Shown in pieces: positions 21,065 to 32,292 of a stretch of DNA of 64,000 nucleotides. The stretch spans positions 1-64,000 of the forward strand of contig MCFE01000225.1 of the NCBI GenBank assembly GCA_002104905.1. The letters run 5' to 3'. Source of the stretch: Basidiobolus meristosporus CBS 931.73. Lineage: Eukaryota; Basidiobolomycota; Basidiobolomycetes; Basidiobolales; Basidiobolaceae. Each line of letters opens with the position of its first letter. Within the stretch, counting starts at the first letter, position 1. The translations under genes and the position numbers were made by a program. The notes below the pieces were generated by a model. It saw only the letters and a list, made by a program, of their open reading frames with translations. It did no database searches and was not told the DNA's origin.

Positions 21065-22147
21065 TTATGATACTCTATGTGTTTTGAAATGTGACAAAGA
21101 AATGGGCAGAATGATGGACTAAGATGACCTTGGTTTTTAGGGAGGCCCTTCAAGGAGAAAAACAAATGGGAACCAGTTCCAATAGGGATCACTTTGGTGG
21201 AGCAAGTTGAGCGGTTAACGAGGGCTGAGGGTAGAATAAATAGGGCGACCTTTGCTCTATCGAGGCTCAATATCAAAAGATAGATAGCACGACGCTCCGA
21301 AGGAAGAAACTAATATATAACCAATGTTGGAAACAGTGGGATTTTAGGAAAGAGAACACGAGGTGGTAGCTGCGAGATCCAAAATGCGAGGCGGGGAATT
21401 TAGGATGAGCGGTGAGCAATTGGAGTCCATAAAAGTGTGTTCAGGGGAAAATGAATTGGAGTGTTTGACCTTTGAGGCAAGGTTGGGTTCCATTCTCCGT
21501 GATTTTATTCACCTTGTTTCCCTTGTATTTGCGCATTTCAAGGAATTCGTTGAAACCTGACGAATCTTGACCACCGAACCCCGATATTAATGGGCTGATT
21601 CCCGATGTTTCTTGGAATCATGTCCACACGTCACCAGCGTTCTAAAAATACATCGCCAATTCCACTTCCAGGGCAATGATTCCGATGCATTCCTAACTAA
21701 AGTGCGTGAGCGCTGCATCTAATGGGAGAGAACAATGTCTGCGACGATGTAGGATGTGTGCTGTGTGTGCTGTGTGTGCTATGTGTGCTATGCTTTGCCC
21801 TGCTCCGAATAGCATCTCCAGCGTCGACTGTGCCAAATAACATGCTTACCTTGCCTGCATTGGGTGAAAGTAGCGCCTATTCGAATGTTTAGCCAATACA
21901 CTTCTCCATGCCCTTTCCGTGCCCTCTCCCGCGCCCTTTTCGCCTCTCAATTTCCTTTTCAGTAGATATCATTTGATCCATCTTGTCAAAGCATTTGGTA
22001 GCACTCCGGTTTAAGATGCTCAAAGCTATCATTTAATTAATCACACTTGAGCCGTTATAAATAATCTGTTTTGGATTCAATCTCCAGCCATCCACAAAAA
22101 GGTTATCTTTCTGTTCATAATTGGCTTGTTTTGACTCGCGGGGAAAT
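21065..22147. other. Intergenic region between divergent kinase and MFS genes
   Basis: About 1.1 kb. Contains a short 9-10 bp tandem repeat of GTGTGTGCT units at about 21754-21792 and TATAAATAA at about 22058, roughly 90 nt upstream of the MFS start. Open frames on either strand look random. Confidence 0.4.
21754..21792 (+). repeat. Short tandem repeat, 9-10 bp GTGTGTGCT units
   Basis: Four imperfect units of ATGTGTGCT or CTGTGTGTG in a row, a simple-sequence tract in the divergent kinase/MFS spacer. Confidence 0.7.
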
Positions 22148-24025
22148 ATGGAGCCACAGACCTCTAGTGATCGTGACTTTCCTTTGAACTACACAGAGGC
22201 AGAGGAGCGCTGTGACGAGGAGTCGCAGTTTCTAAAACCCAAGAATTCCACTGAGCAAATCCCGCTAACCTCGATTGGCGAGGATGAAGATCTGGTACCG
22301 CTTAGGTTGGAGACCCAGATCGGGACTTGGAAAAAAGCGTTCATACTGTTCGCGATATGTTTCTCCTCTGCCACAACCCATTTCGTGGCTCACATGTTGG
22401 GCCCACTTAAGGATACTCTGAAAACAGTAGGTTTCGCTTCTATTCTCCCTCACAAATCTCCTTCATTCCATGGTAACGAACTCTTTTCTTGTCAAAGAAT
22501 CTTGACATCAACAATACCCAATTTGGCTTGCTCCAGTCGTCGCTTTCCCTGATCCCCACCTTCTTTCCGTTTATTGGCGGTGTGTTCCTGGATGCATTTG
22601 GCGCCGAGTATAGCGCTATCTTTGCTTCAACCCTTGTTGTAAGTGGCCAGGCGGTTCTCGCCCTGGGTGCAGTTGCATTGAACTTTGAGCTGATGGTATT
22701 AGGCCTCTTTGCTGTAGGGTAAGAACTTTCGCTTTCTGCATGCTTCATCTCCTCAATACAAATACGACTTTGCCTTAGCGCAGGGAACGGGTGGATGGTC
22801 ATGATAAGTGAAGCCATAGTTGTCAAATTTTTTCGTGGGCGAAGTCTATCGTTGATGATTGGAATTCTTATCGCTATCGGGAAAATGGTAGGCTTGCTGA
22901 ACTCGATTGAGCAAACCGGAATCTAACTCTAGCGCTCAGTCCAGTTTCCTAGCTGCTGGGTTAACATTACATATCGCCAGCGCCTTCAAATACTTCGGGG
23001 GAGTATTCTGGTTTTCGACGGGGCTCTGCCTGTTGTCCTGGATAATGATGCTATCTTACGTGATATTTGTTCGCACAGTTGCTGTCAAGTCCTCAGGGCC
23101 TAGTCTTCCGAAACACCGACACATAAATTTCAAAAAGATCCTTCATTTCTCCGACACTGTCTGGGTGTATCTTTTTCTTGGGATGCTCTTTGATGCCGTG
23201 TGGGCCCCATTCCTTCATCTCTCGAGGTAGGCTTGCTTCTTGATGGCGACTTAGTATCCGATGGGTTGTTAACAGGATTTCTGCAGTAACATGATCAAGG
23301 TTCAGTTCGATACCAACGATATCGTGGCGGCGTGGCATTCCTCCATATCCTTCGTTCTGCCTGCCATTCTAAACCCTTTCCTTGGCATCTTTCTGGACAG
23401 ATTTGGGAAGCGGTGCTCCATATGTATGCCTATATTCGTGTTGAATCAACGTCGATGCTGACCACCTGTTTGCCTTTTAGTGACCATTGCGTCGGTGTTT
23501 CTGCTGCTTTCCGTTGTGCTCGTGCATCATCCTGTCAATCAGAACCCAGTGTGGCCGATGCTTTTTTTTGCTGCTTCACTTTCATTCGGGCCTCTTCCCT
23601 TGGTCACTTCGGTCCCACTCCTCTTCCCTACGGACGAGCATATTGGCACTGCTCTAGGAATTCACCGGTGCCTGGATAGCATTGGTGCCACTTTGATGGA
23701 CACGGTCACTGGGGTAATCCAGGATAAAGACTCGGCGCAAGGGTACAGCGGGGTTCTTACGCTGCTTACCTTGCTCTCAGTGATGTGTTTTATCGGATCC
23801 ATCGGGTTCTGGTGGATGGACAAAGTCTTTGAAGACGGAATATTAGAGGCGGGGGTATTGACCAGGAACTCAAAGCTGAAATCCAAGGCAATTGCCAACT
23901 CACTCGCCCACAGCAGACCACCAGCCGGTAGAACCATCATCTACGCGGGATTTTCATTCGTTGCGTTCATCGTGTGTTGGTTGGTCTTTTGGTGGGTCAA
24001 CTGCGAGGTTGCTTTCCGAACATAG
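22148..24025 (+). CDS. Major facilitator superfamily transporter, MFSD1-like
   Basis: At least six exons; supported joins are 22148-22426, 22498-22718, then from 22775, with further introns near 22888-22943, 23228-23288 and 23423-23481. The start at 22148 is the first in-frame ATG and gives an acidic 60-residue cytosolic tail (NYTEAEERCDEESQFLKPKN) before helix 1. Twelve hydrophobic helices can be traced, including FILFAICFSSATTHFVAHML, QFGLLQSSLSLIPTFFPFIG and GVFLDAFG (the motif A region), VLGLFAVGAGNGWMVM, WVYLFLGMLFDAVWAPFLHL and IIYAGFSFVAFIVCWLVFWW. The helix 2 pattern FGLLQSSLSLIPTFFPFIGG with GVFLD resembles MFSD1-type lysosomal or vacuolar transporters rather than sugar or drug pumps. 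The acidic tail has a possible dileucine-like sorting region. Substrate is not predictable. Confidence 0.82.
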
Positions 24026-24210
24026 CGAAACCTCCCAAGCCATGTACATACTTTATTTATTTGTATCCTCTCCAACTAGTTGATTAATAAATATGCGGTC
24101 TTTACTAATCAAGTCACGTGGCTACGAATGATTAATGATACACACTCAATGCTATATTCATCCACACCAGTAACCAAATAGATACACGTAGTCGCTCCCT
24201 CTGACCCAGC

Positions 24211-25651
24211 ATGCCGGACCTCACCAACGCATTTCGGGACTCTGTAAAAGAGCTTTCCAGTAGCCAGCAACTGAAGAATGAGTTAAGAAAAAGACGTGGC
24301 AGTGGCGATAAGCAAGCTTCCCAGGCCAAACCCCATGACGAATTTATCAAGGAAGCGTATAGAGTGGTAAAGTAGTCGTTCACTAGTAGCCTTTTTTCTG
24401 GCAGATTCATTCCTTGGAGAAGCAGTTGGCTGGGGAGAGAGAGAAAAGCTCTTTTGCTTTTAATGGAGGACACTGCGATTCTCGAACAACACCACTCAGA
24501 TATCTCACGTACACACACTGACCGGTTTTTTAAAGGCCAATCATATAGTCTCCTTGAAGAATTTTCTTTTCTCCGTCCGTCGGGCGTACTTGAATTTCTC
24601 CAGAACGACCGCTGTTCAAACTCAATTCCCTACCCAGAACCAAACGTTTTCCGAGCTGAACCTGAGCTTACCAAGTGGCGCTAGTCTTACCAACAAACAA
24701 AGAGATGAGATCGATATGCAAGCCAAGATGATCATACAAAACTGCATTTCCAGAATCACCTCGTTAGAAAACGTGGAGAAAGGTCAGTAACTAGTGGGTT
24801 TCCTAGGGTCAACACTGCCCTTCTGGCTGAGGAACGATAATTCACCCACGTTGCTTTACCTCCGTCTCTAGTTCGCCAATCACAAATCAAGGCCAACCCT
24901 TTGAACTCGTTCTCCAAGATATTTACGACCACCTCAGACTTAGCCCAGGAGATACTTACCACACATCGAAGCGGTATACTGTGGCTCTTGAACAAACGTC
25001 TAATGGACGTATCCACCATTCAAAGGGAACATCAAGAAGCTAGACTTACTCGAGAGATGGAGCGTCAAAGAAGGTAGGGCACCAAGGCAAACAACTCTTC
25101 AGTGGCCATTCACTAACTCTTTTGTACAGCCCCATCAATCAACAAATTAAAAACTTGGGCACCAGCTCGACCTTCCCAGACTTCACAGCCCATGGTGATG
25201 ATGAAGGTAAAGCAGCCCTAGAGGAGTCTGCCTCAGAGGATGAGTTCGAGCCACAGTTGTCAGCGCAGGAGAAAATGGTGCTTGAGATGGAGAACGAGGC
25301 ATTGGTCAAAGACCTGGAATCATCCCTGGATGAAGTCAAGTAAGCTGAATTTCAAATAGCCATCGTGTTCGCTTGTACACCTGACCGACCCGCTGCATTC
25401 TGAACAGGAAAGTAGAGCAAACGTTACTTGAAATCGCTACCTTACAAAACACATTGTCAACACATCTGGCGATCCAGGCCAAAGAAACGGAACGCCTACA
25501 GTCAGAAGCCATTGCCACCACCGAGCGCATCAGAGATGGAAACGTCATGCTTGCCCAGGCAAGACAGCGTCATTCAGATCTAAGAAAATGGATACTGTTC
25601 TTCCTGATCATGGTGAGCGGTGTTCTACTATTCTTGGACTGGTACGATTGA
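24211..25651 (+). CDS. UFE1: Syntaxin-18 / Ufe1-type ER SNARE
   Basis: Five exons, 24211-24366, 24536-24782, 24872-25073, 25130-25339 and 25408-25651, join to 1059 nt (352 aa), phases agreeing at each junction. The product is a Qa-SNARE for retrograde Golgi-to-ER vesicles, working with Sec20, Use1 and Sec22 and the Dsl1 tether. The N-terminus MPDLTNAFRDSVKELSSSQ resembles the Sly1/tether-binding peptide of the family; the Syntaxin-18 N domain follows with FIKEAYRVANHIVSLKNFLF and RRAYLNF, then QRDEIDMQAKMIIQNCISRI. The SNARE helix lies near the end (LEIATLQNTLSTHLAIQAKE, ATTERIRDGN), followed by the tail anchor RKWILFFLIMVSGVLLFLDW-YD, almost the same C-terminal LFLDWYD ending as animal STX18. 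Intron 1 (169 nt) contains another acceptor at about 24404 but that choice breaks the frame. Confidence 0.93.
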
Positions 25652-25877
25652 GCTGTGCACAAATGTAATCTAATAAACAAATCAACCTCATTGATCTTGG
25701 CCTTCTCATCCATCAACCATCTAGTCTTTTTCCAACTAATAACGGCGATGTGACCAATCTGGATTCTTGATAAAATCAAGGATTCGCCAACAGCTCGAGA
25801 TAAGGCTCCTTGATGCTTTACCGTCCTTTTCAGGCTCAACACTAGGCCAGAAGCAACCAAGGTGTGCTTTCTTGATC

Positions 25878-26690
25878 ATGTCCAGAAAAGCCAACCAACC
25901 CGCCGGTTGGCCACCTGGCGTCACTTATAGTCCTACTTCAGTTTGGGCAAATCATGTACCACTTGAGGTGAAGGAAAAATACAAGCCATCCAACTCGCGG
26001 CTCAGTACACACATACCCGATCCCGTAGAGTACATCCTCACTCTGAAGCAGCACGAAATCACCCCCGACGGGAGAAAAACCAAAATCAAGGCAATCACCA
26101 ACCCAGAACATCCTTGCTGTGGCGCTTACGGGCTGTTTGCCGCCTGCCACATAGAACCCAAGCAGCATATTGTCGATTACTGTGGAAACATTCACCTATC
26201 CGACGTGGGCGATACCGATCCAGAAATCCAAAAGAGTGACTACGTGATAAGGTTCACTTCTGAGCTTTCGATCGATGCCGGCCGGCAGGGAAATGAAGGG
26301 CGATTTGTCAACGACTTTCGGGGCGTGCCTAAAGAGCCAGCGGGCGGTGCGAACGACCAAGAAGCTGGGAGAAATAAAGAGAGCGCAAAGGGTAGGGATA
26401 AGGGTAAGGGAAAAAGCAAGGGCAAGGGCAAAGATCATGGGGGTCTGCACGAAAAAAGCCAAGCGAACGATACAGCCTCTTACAAAAAATCGAACACAAC
26501 GGAGAAGTCCCAGCCAACCGTAATGTTCATGAATTACTTGGATGAAAGAACCAAGGAAATCCGAATCGGAATCTTCGCTACAAGGAAGATACGCAAAGGG
26601 GACGAGTTGCTTATAAGCTATGGGAAATCCTTCTGGCGATCGCGCCTCGGATCCGTTCCAAGTGCATTTGCAGATGCCAGCTATGATTGA
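25878..26690 (+). CDS. SET-domain protein with a Lys/Gly-rich insertion
   Basis: Single exon, 270 aa from the first in-frame ATG at 25878; the open frame extends upstream only with non-ATG codons. The SET core reads GAYGLFAACHIEPKQHIVDY-CG, SDYVIRFTSELSIDAG, GNEGRFVNDFRGV (the R-F-x-N-D/H pseudo-knot strand) and, after an insertion, PTVMFMNYLDERTKEIRIGI, FATRKIRKGDELLISYGKSF-W (the E-L-x-x-x-Y motif). The NHxC of classical histone methyltransferases is NDFR here. This SET variant with VNDFRG and ISYGKSFW is widespread in fungi and other eukaryotes but poorly characterised; the substrate could be histone or non-histone lysine. Between the two halves lies a roughly 60-residue insert dominated by K, G, S and D (residues about 152-212, containing GKGKSKGKGK). 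No pre-SET or post-SET cysteines are present. Confidence 0.88.
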   Translation: MSRKANQPAGWPPGVTYSPTSVWANHVPLEVKEKYKPSNSRLSTHIPDPVEYILTLKQHEITPDGRKTKIKAITNPEHPCCGAYGLFAACHIEPKQHIVDYCGNIHLSDVGDTDPEIQKSDYVIRFTSELSIDAGRQGNEGRFVNDFRGVPKEPAGGANDQEAGRNKESAKGRDKGKGKSKGKGKDHGGLHEKSQANDTASYKKSNTTEKSQPTVMFMNYLDERTKEIRIGIFATRKIRKGDELLISYGKSFWRSRLGSVPSAFADASYD

Positions 26691-26855
26691 GTAACATTTT
26701 CACAACCCATGTTTTGTCTGTAGCATAGAGATGGTGAATAAACTCACCAGATGGGTGAAATACATAGCTGTTTAATGGTTGTATATTTTGCCTATTAATC
26801 GTATAATGTTTCGATGTAATACATTGCTTAATGGTTATAGCCGATCTTGACAAGC

Positions 26856-29800
26856 TCAGAAATTCGATCGGTATTTCTTGATCTCTACCATGACGTTCTG
26901 AATCCCAATGGGCGCCTGCTTAAAGCCATGTCCAGAGGATTTCTTGTCGAAGCGCTTATCGAGCAGTGCATGGAACCGAGTGTAATACACCAATAACTGA
27001 CCAAGCACCGTATGCAGGATTGTGGTGCCATTCTTGAAGTTGGAGAACTTCTGTATCACCGAGGAATTAATGGAGGCGATTTCATTGCGCCAGTTGCTGT
27101 TGAAGTGGGAAGAGATTCTTTCGAATTGATCTGCGGAAGAGGAGGCGGTTAGGTGCCATGCTACCAGTGGCATGTCGTAGCGAACCAACCTTGGGGAATG
27201 GTGGCCAGATCTGGCTCTTTCTCCGCCTGTTTCACGAACTTCATTAGGTCTCCGAAATACGGGCTGAGCTGCTCCTCAACAAATTCGGCGATTTTCGAAT
27301 TCAATAAAGCCCTGGTGTGCTCGATCTCTCCTTCGGCTGTTTTAACATTCGCTTCCTGGATGTGTGGACGACGAGGTCATTACGGATCTAGTGAATGGAG
27401 AGGAAAGCATGCTTACGCTCAGGATCGACACGATCAGGTCATAGTTGTTGATTAGGAAAGTGTATCGATCTATGCGATCGGAGAACTCAAGCGACATCCT
27501 GACCAGCAGCCCCTCTACCTCGGTCCTCAGACGGACAAGACTACGTTGAATGAAGGTTAGTAGCCAGCATTGCCTGTGACCATCCTCATACAATATCGAC
27601 TCTACCTGTTGGTGAGCAATGCATCTTCATAGCCCTGGTTCAGGATAAGGATCGATGAGGCAAACTCTGCGTATTTCCTTGTGATCTATGGCGAACATCC
27701 CGGTTAGCTATGTGGTAGAGTTCGAGAGCCCATATTGGCACATACGTATTGTGGATGAACGTCTTTGGAAGACATCAGGCGATGGGCAGAGGCCTTTTTG
27801 ACGCTATCAATATGCTGGTTCATGATGATTTGGAACCTGGGCCAGCACAGCAGGTTGATGGCATTTGAATAGCTCTCGAGGGAAGAGATTGACCGATGCT
27901 GGGTTTCCATGGCAAGCTTCGTGTTGATACGAATGCATATTAAAATTCCAATGGCGTCGTAGCTTGTCTCGATATATTGCTTGGTAGCACTCTAATCATT
28001 CTGGTCGTTAGTTTGGAGATAGACTGGTGTTCAACAGCATACTTGCGCACATACCAGGCTGAGCTTGAGAGTAGGCTCGAATATCTGCTCAAATACAAGG
28101 CGAGGGATCTCACGAACAGGTTCCGACTCGTTAGCATCGGGGTGAGTGAAAAACTCGGACACGAACTGAAACTCCGAAGTGGCATTATCAGCCAACACGG
28201 TGTTGAAACTGTGGAACAGCATCTCATACGGGTATTTCTAGATCACAGTCAGAATGGCCCCAACAGAAAGCCAACTGGAAGCCTATTTACCAGATTCTTT
28301 TCATGTGCAACGTGTAGTAGTATGACTCCGGCCTCTTGATCACCAAGCACGTTGGCCCGATTTCCCAAGGCGAAAACATTGGACTTGTCCTTCAAGTGTT
28401 TCCCAACGCCAAAGAAGTTATGCTTGGTGCTCTCGCCAAGACCGATCATGTCAAGCTTATCTGCAATGGTGCTCTGAACATCGAATAAATAACCAGCCTT
28501 CGATTGCTTGGATGGCTAGCCACCACATACCTGTAGCTTCAGCAATCCCCGGTTGTACCGATCAAAATGGTTGAAGAAATAGGCCCGCATGGTGTTGATA
28601 TAATGCTGGCGAACCTCCGCTGCTGACTCGCGATGGCGCTTCATCAAGAAGCGGTTAAATTCGGTGTACTTCAGGAAGACGGTTTGCTGGATCATTTGAA
28701 TATTGGTGTTTGGTATACGCAGTGATTTGACTTTGTCGAGCAGGAACTCCCGGATTTTATACGAGGCCTGGGTTGGGAAGACGATGGTGAGTCAGACTCG
28801 GTGTATGCTATGTGCGTCCTGGTCATCTTACCTTGAGTCGCAACTTCTCGAACTCGGGGCCTACTTCCTGTAACGCGTGAATCCCCTTTTTGTTGTTGGC
28901 TTTGACAAACGTCATTTTTTTATTCAGCGCAATTAAACACTCTAGGTACGCCTCGTTCACCTCATTCTCGCTAATCGCCCTAGAACAAATGTGAGCCGCT
29001 GCATCGGTGAGTTCATGGCTCCGTTAAGCCTCACTTACTTGACCATCTTGGGCGGAATAACTATTCCTTCAAGGAGCTCGCTCAACTCCTGTTCTAAAGA
29101 CTAAAGAAAATTGGGTGAGACATTTCCAGAATGATGGTTACTATATTCTGACTAACCAGTCTATTCTTCAGTTTCTGGTTCATGGCTAGGGATTGCTTTT
29201 GTAAGCTTTGAATATCATTGTTGATGTTTCCAAGATTGCTCTGGAATCCGGTTAGCAAGGATTCCATAGTCTCCAATATTTCATCGCAAGCCTAAAAAGT
29301 ATTCTGTGTCAACAGTGACATGAAGAGTTGAATATACGACCAAGTAAGAGGAACCTTGATATCCTGATTCAGGTCTACGAAATTCTCTGCTTGGGCAACA
29401 TCTATAGGGATGACAATTATCATTCAGAGTTACTGCCAAAAGACCAAGCTCGTGGTACTGTTACTTCCAGCCTGTACATACATTCCAAAATGTGCTCTTG
29501 CTCGATTGCTTTCAGTTGATCTTCAATGGTTTTGGCGTACTTTCGCAGATCCATACCCTATCGATTGTTGGTGAATGACCACTCGTTTATCATCTAGACG
29601 ACTCAAAACGATAATCTACCTGCATTACAGCTTTCCTGACTAGAGGATCTTCTTGGAATTCAGAGATGCGATCTTGAGTTTGAATTGCCGACATTAGCAG
29701 AAATCAGAAATCACGAGCTGAAGAAACTTGAGCTACCATCGACCTCGGTAAAGGTGTCTTTCGAGTTAACATTCCAATCTCCAATGATGTTTTCTAGGCG

Positions 29801-30088
29801 AGATTGCGTATCGGTGTCACCATTCTCTTTCTATAGATAGAATTTTAGCCCCGTTTCCGAAAAGAAGTACACAACACAACATGTATCAGTCAGCCAGAAC
29901 TTGATGTTCGACTCACGCCAATCAGATATTTGTGAAATGAATCACCGAGATTTCAGGGTTGCAACGTCTCAGCTAACCTTTTCGCCGTCGTCCTTTAATA
30001 TAGTGTCTATAAGTCCGGGCTCTTTTATCTTCTCTTCGACAATCCCCGCATCTTGCACATCTTTCGTTGTCTGTTGCTCTAAAGACAT
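26856..30088 (-). CDS. VPS52: VPS52, GARP/EARP tethering complex subunit
   Basis: A multi-exon gene (roughly twelve introns of 50-100 nt) running from the ATG at 30088 to the stop at 26856. Vps52 is a core subunit of the GARP complex that tethers endosome-derived vesicles at the trans-Golgi. Order of diagnostic segments: N-terminal MSLEQQTTKDVQDAG; coiled coil MESLLTGFQSNLGNINNDIQ, SLQKQSLAMNQKLKNR; SELLEGIVIPPKMVK with ISENEVNEAYLECLIALNKK; GPEFEKLRLKASYKIREFLL; IQMIQQTVFLKYTEFNRFLM; MIGLGESTKHNFFGVGKHLK; YPYEMLFHSFNTVLADNATS; YTFLINNYDLIVSILS; and the C-terminal VEEQLSPYFGDLMKFVKQAE to FKQAPIGIQNVMVEIKKYRS. All are in family order and the length is usual. It converges on the SET gene with a 165-nt gap. 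Confidence 0.94.
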
Positions 30089-30502
30089 ACTGGAACGAAT
30101 GAAGTGTGTAACTTATGCATACAACGCATCGTACATAAATTCATTTATGGCGCTGATTACGAGGTTCATACAATGCCTGATTAACCTACTAATCAGCGGC
30201 CTGAATTTGGAATTATAGTCCTGTCAGAATTGAAATCCGTATATCCTATGCAGCTACCAATGCAACCCCACCAGCCTAAATACCAGCTATGTGGCTTGAA
30301 GCGAGAGAAGCGGTCATGTCTATGGTAAATGACACCACAATTCACGCATTAAATTAGTAATTTATTCAGTCTAAAGCTCTCAACCGAACAGAGAGTATCT
30401 GATTTTACAAGAACGTATCGAAAAATATGGATCACCAGTACCAAAGAGGCTTGCGTACATCTCGCCCCGCCTCGTCTAACCCCTAATTCCAAACACCCAG
30501 CT

Positions 30503-31469
30503 TTAGTTCTGCTTTGGCTTGGATGCTGGCTTCTTGTAAGTTTTGCGGAAGAAATTGATGAAAAGAACCAAATAAGATGACAAAAGTGCGCAACCGAAGA
30601 GAGCAGCCCCAACGGTTCCGGAGCAATCGGCGACGTGGGGAAGGAATGGGAAGAAGTTAAAGGCAAAGAAGGTATAAGTACAGAAATAGACAAATCCAAG
30701 ATCTAAGATAAACTGAGTGATTTGCATTGTGGTTAAATATTTCTTCCACCAAATACGGACACCAGCAGTGGCACGGTAGTAGTAATAGTACATGAGAACG
30801 TGGACACAAAGGTTCAACGTAATAGGAACCCAAGACTAGAATAAAGTTAGTGACGGGCCAAATCGGGGATTCTTCAGTCTCACTTACCACAGCAGTGCTG
30901 CCGATCAACTGAGTGAAGCAGAGGACCATGGTCAAACTGTGATGATAATAATGCAGGAATTCTGAGCCAAGGGGTTAGCTTACACTTGCGAAACAAATAG
31001 ATGGACCATAGTTCACGTTACCGAGCTTCTTCTTCTTCAAGACAAGGAAAATGGTATCAATAAGCTCGTAATACTTGGTCAAATAGTTGAGGTAGTACAA
31101 GAATTCCAAGCGTTGAGTCCAGGAGGTCTGGTAACAGACAGAGCCAAAAAGTCCCTGGTTCCAGACAATAGGGATGATGTTTTCGGCGATGAGGAGTAGA
31201 AGAGTTGCCGATACTACGGTCAAGAACAGGTTGTGCACTTTGAAGAGAAAGTCCAATTTGAAAGCCTTTCTGTTTCTCATCAGGTACTGTCCACCAAAGA
31301 TGGTCACCAAGTAGATGACACAAGCAGCAGCAACCTCAGGCACGGTGGAAAGTGGGGTAACACCTTCTTCGAACTTGAAGGATGTATATGATGTACCGGT
31401 AATGGCATGGTACGCTTTGTCAAAGTACGCCTCTAAAGGGATAAAAAACGGTTGCTCGGCGCTCCACAT
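30503..31469 (-). CDS. Very-long-chain fatty acid elongase (ELO family)
   Basis: Three exons, 31469-31022, 30961-30888 and 30835-30503, give 284 aa. The enzyme catalyses condensation of malonyl-CoA with acyl-CoA in the ER membrane, the first step of elongation for sphingolipid or very-long-chain fatty acids. The ELO signatures are present: KYYELIDTIFLVLKKKKLE, the histidine box FLHYYHHSLTM (HxxHH), LNLCVHVLMYYYYYRATAG and TMQITQFILDLGFVY. Seven hydrophobic segments can be traced, and the C-terminus KTYKKPASKPKQN is a lysine-rich ER-retention-like tail. The histidine box is split from the preceding K-x-x-E motif by an intron. Substrate specificity, which differs among Elo1, Elo2 and Elo3, is not apparent; the MYYYYY sequence after the box is more like the ELOVL/ELO6 side than the yeast Elo2 arrangement. 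Confidence 0.94.
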
Positions 31470-32142
31470 GATAACGAAGAAAACAATGGCTCTTCTAAAG
31501 CAAACGGGTGTTTATAAGTGAAATTGGTGGGTCGCTATTTTTATAGAAAGAATGATAAATATACAATATAAATTGACATGATCCAATCGCCAGTTGCTAT
31601 ATTGTACGAAAATGGGACATCTCTACTAAGAGCCCTCTCCTTTCTTAGAAACTCTACGTAGATCGACGAATAGCATTTTGTGTTGACCTAGCTTATGTAT
31701 TCGAACACCCTGATCTCCCTAGTATCTTCCTAGCGTTTCGGGTAGGAGAACCAGCATTTCATAAGGTGAACTAACAATCCAAGAGTATGGATATGATTAT
31801 CACGTGCTTTCCATTATTTGTGCAACCCGCTATGAATTTCACATGAGTTGGTAATAGTTTGTCCATCGAATTAGAAGCGATATTCGGATATTACTCGGAT
31901 ATTACGGAAATGCATTGATATTTTGGCTTGATGGCTATGCTGGGAATCTAGGCCAAAAACGAAATCAGCCTAAACCCAATGACGACGGGTTGGCCGCTTT
32001 TTTTTCAGGTGGGAAGTTGGTTAATTCTGTTCACCAACGCTTGAAATCCTGCTTAGCCTGATTGATGGTGATTAAAAACTTTTTCATTCACGAATGCGAA
32101 AAAGATGTCACGTGAGGAGGGGCTGGTTCACCATCAAAATCC
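31470..32142. other. Divergent promoter region of the elongase and RPL10
   Basis: About 670 nt with no gene. TCACGTGCTTT at about 31800 and GTCACGTGAGG at about 32108 are CACGTG E-box-like sites, the second only 35 nt before the RPL10 upstream ATG. Otherwise AT-rich. Confidence 0.4.
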
Positions 32143-32157
32143 ATGGCGAACGTTCGG

Positions 32158-32282
32158 TCTTTCCTTCTCCTTGCTCTCTCGCTTTTGAGGTAAGACGCAC
32201 CATTTGGAATCCGATGGAGTGGCCAAAACCATCCATCGATGGTACCATGTAACCTGATTAATAACATGTTGTTTCTATCCAG
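32158..32282 (+). promoter_or_regulatory. RPL10 leader: pyrimidine tract and 5' intron
   Basis: A pyrimidine-rich run (TCTTTCCTTCTCCTTGC, about 32158-32186) resembles a ribosomal-protein initiator or TOP-like tract, followed by GAG-GTAAGA (donor at 32190) and an intron ending TCTATCCAG at 32282, ten bases before the start codon. Confidence 0.55.
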
Positions 32283-32292
32283 GTTTTTACAA

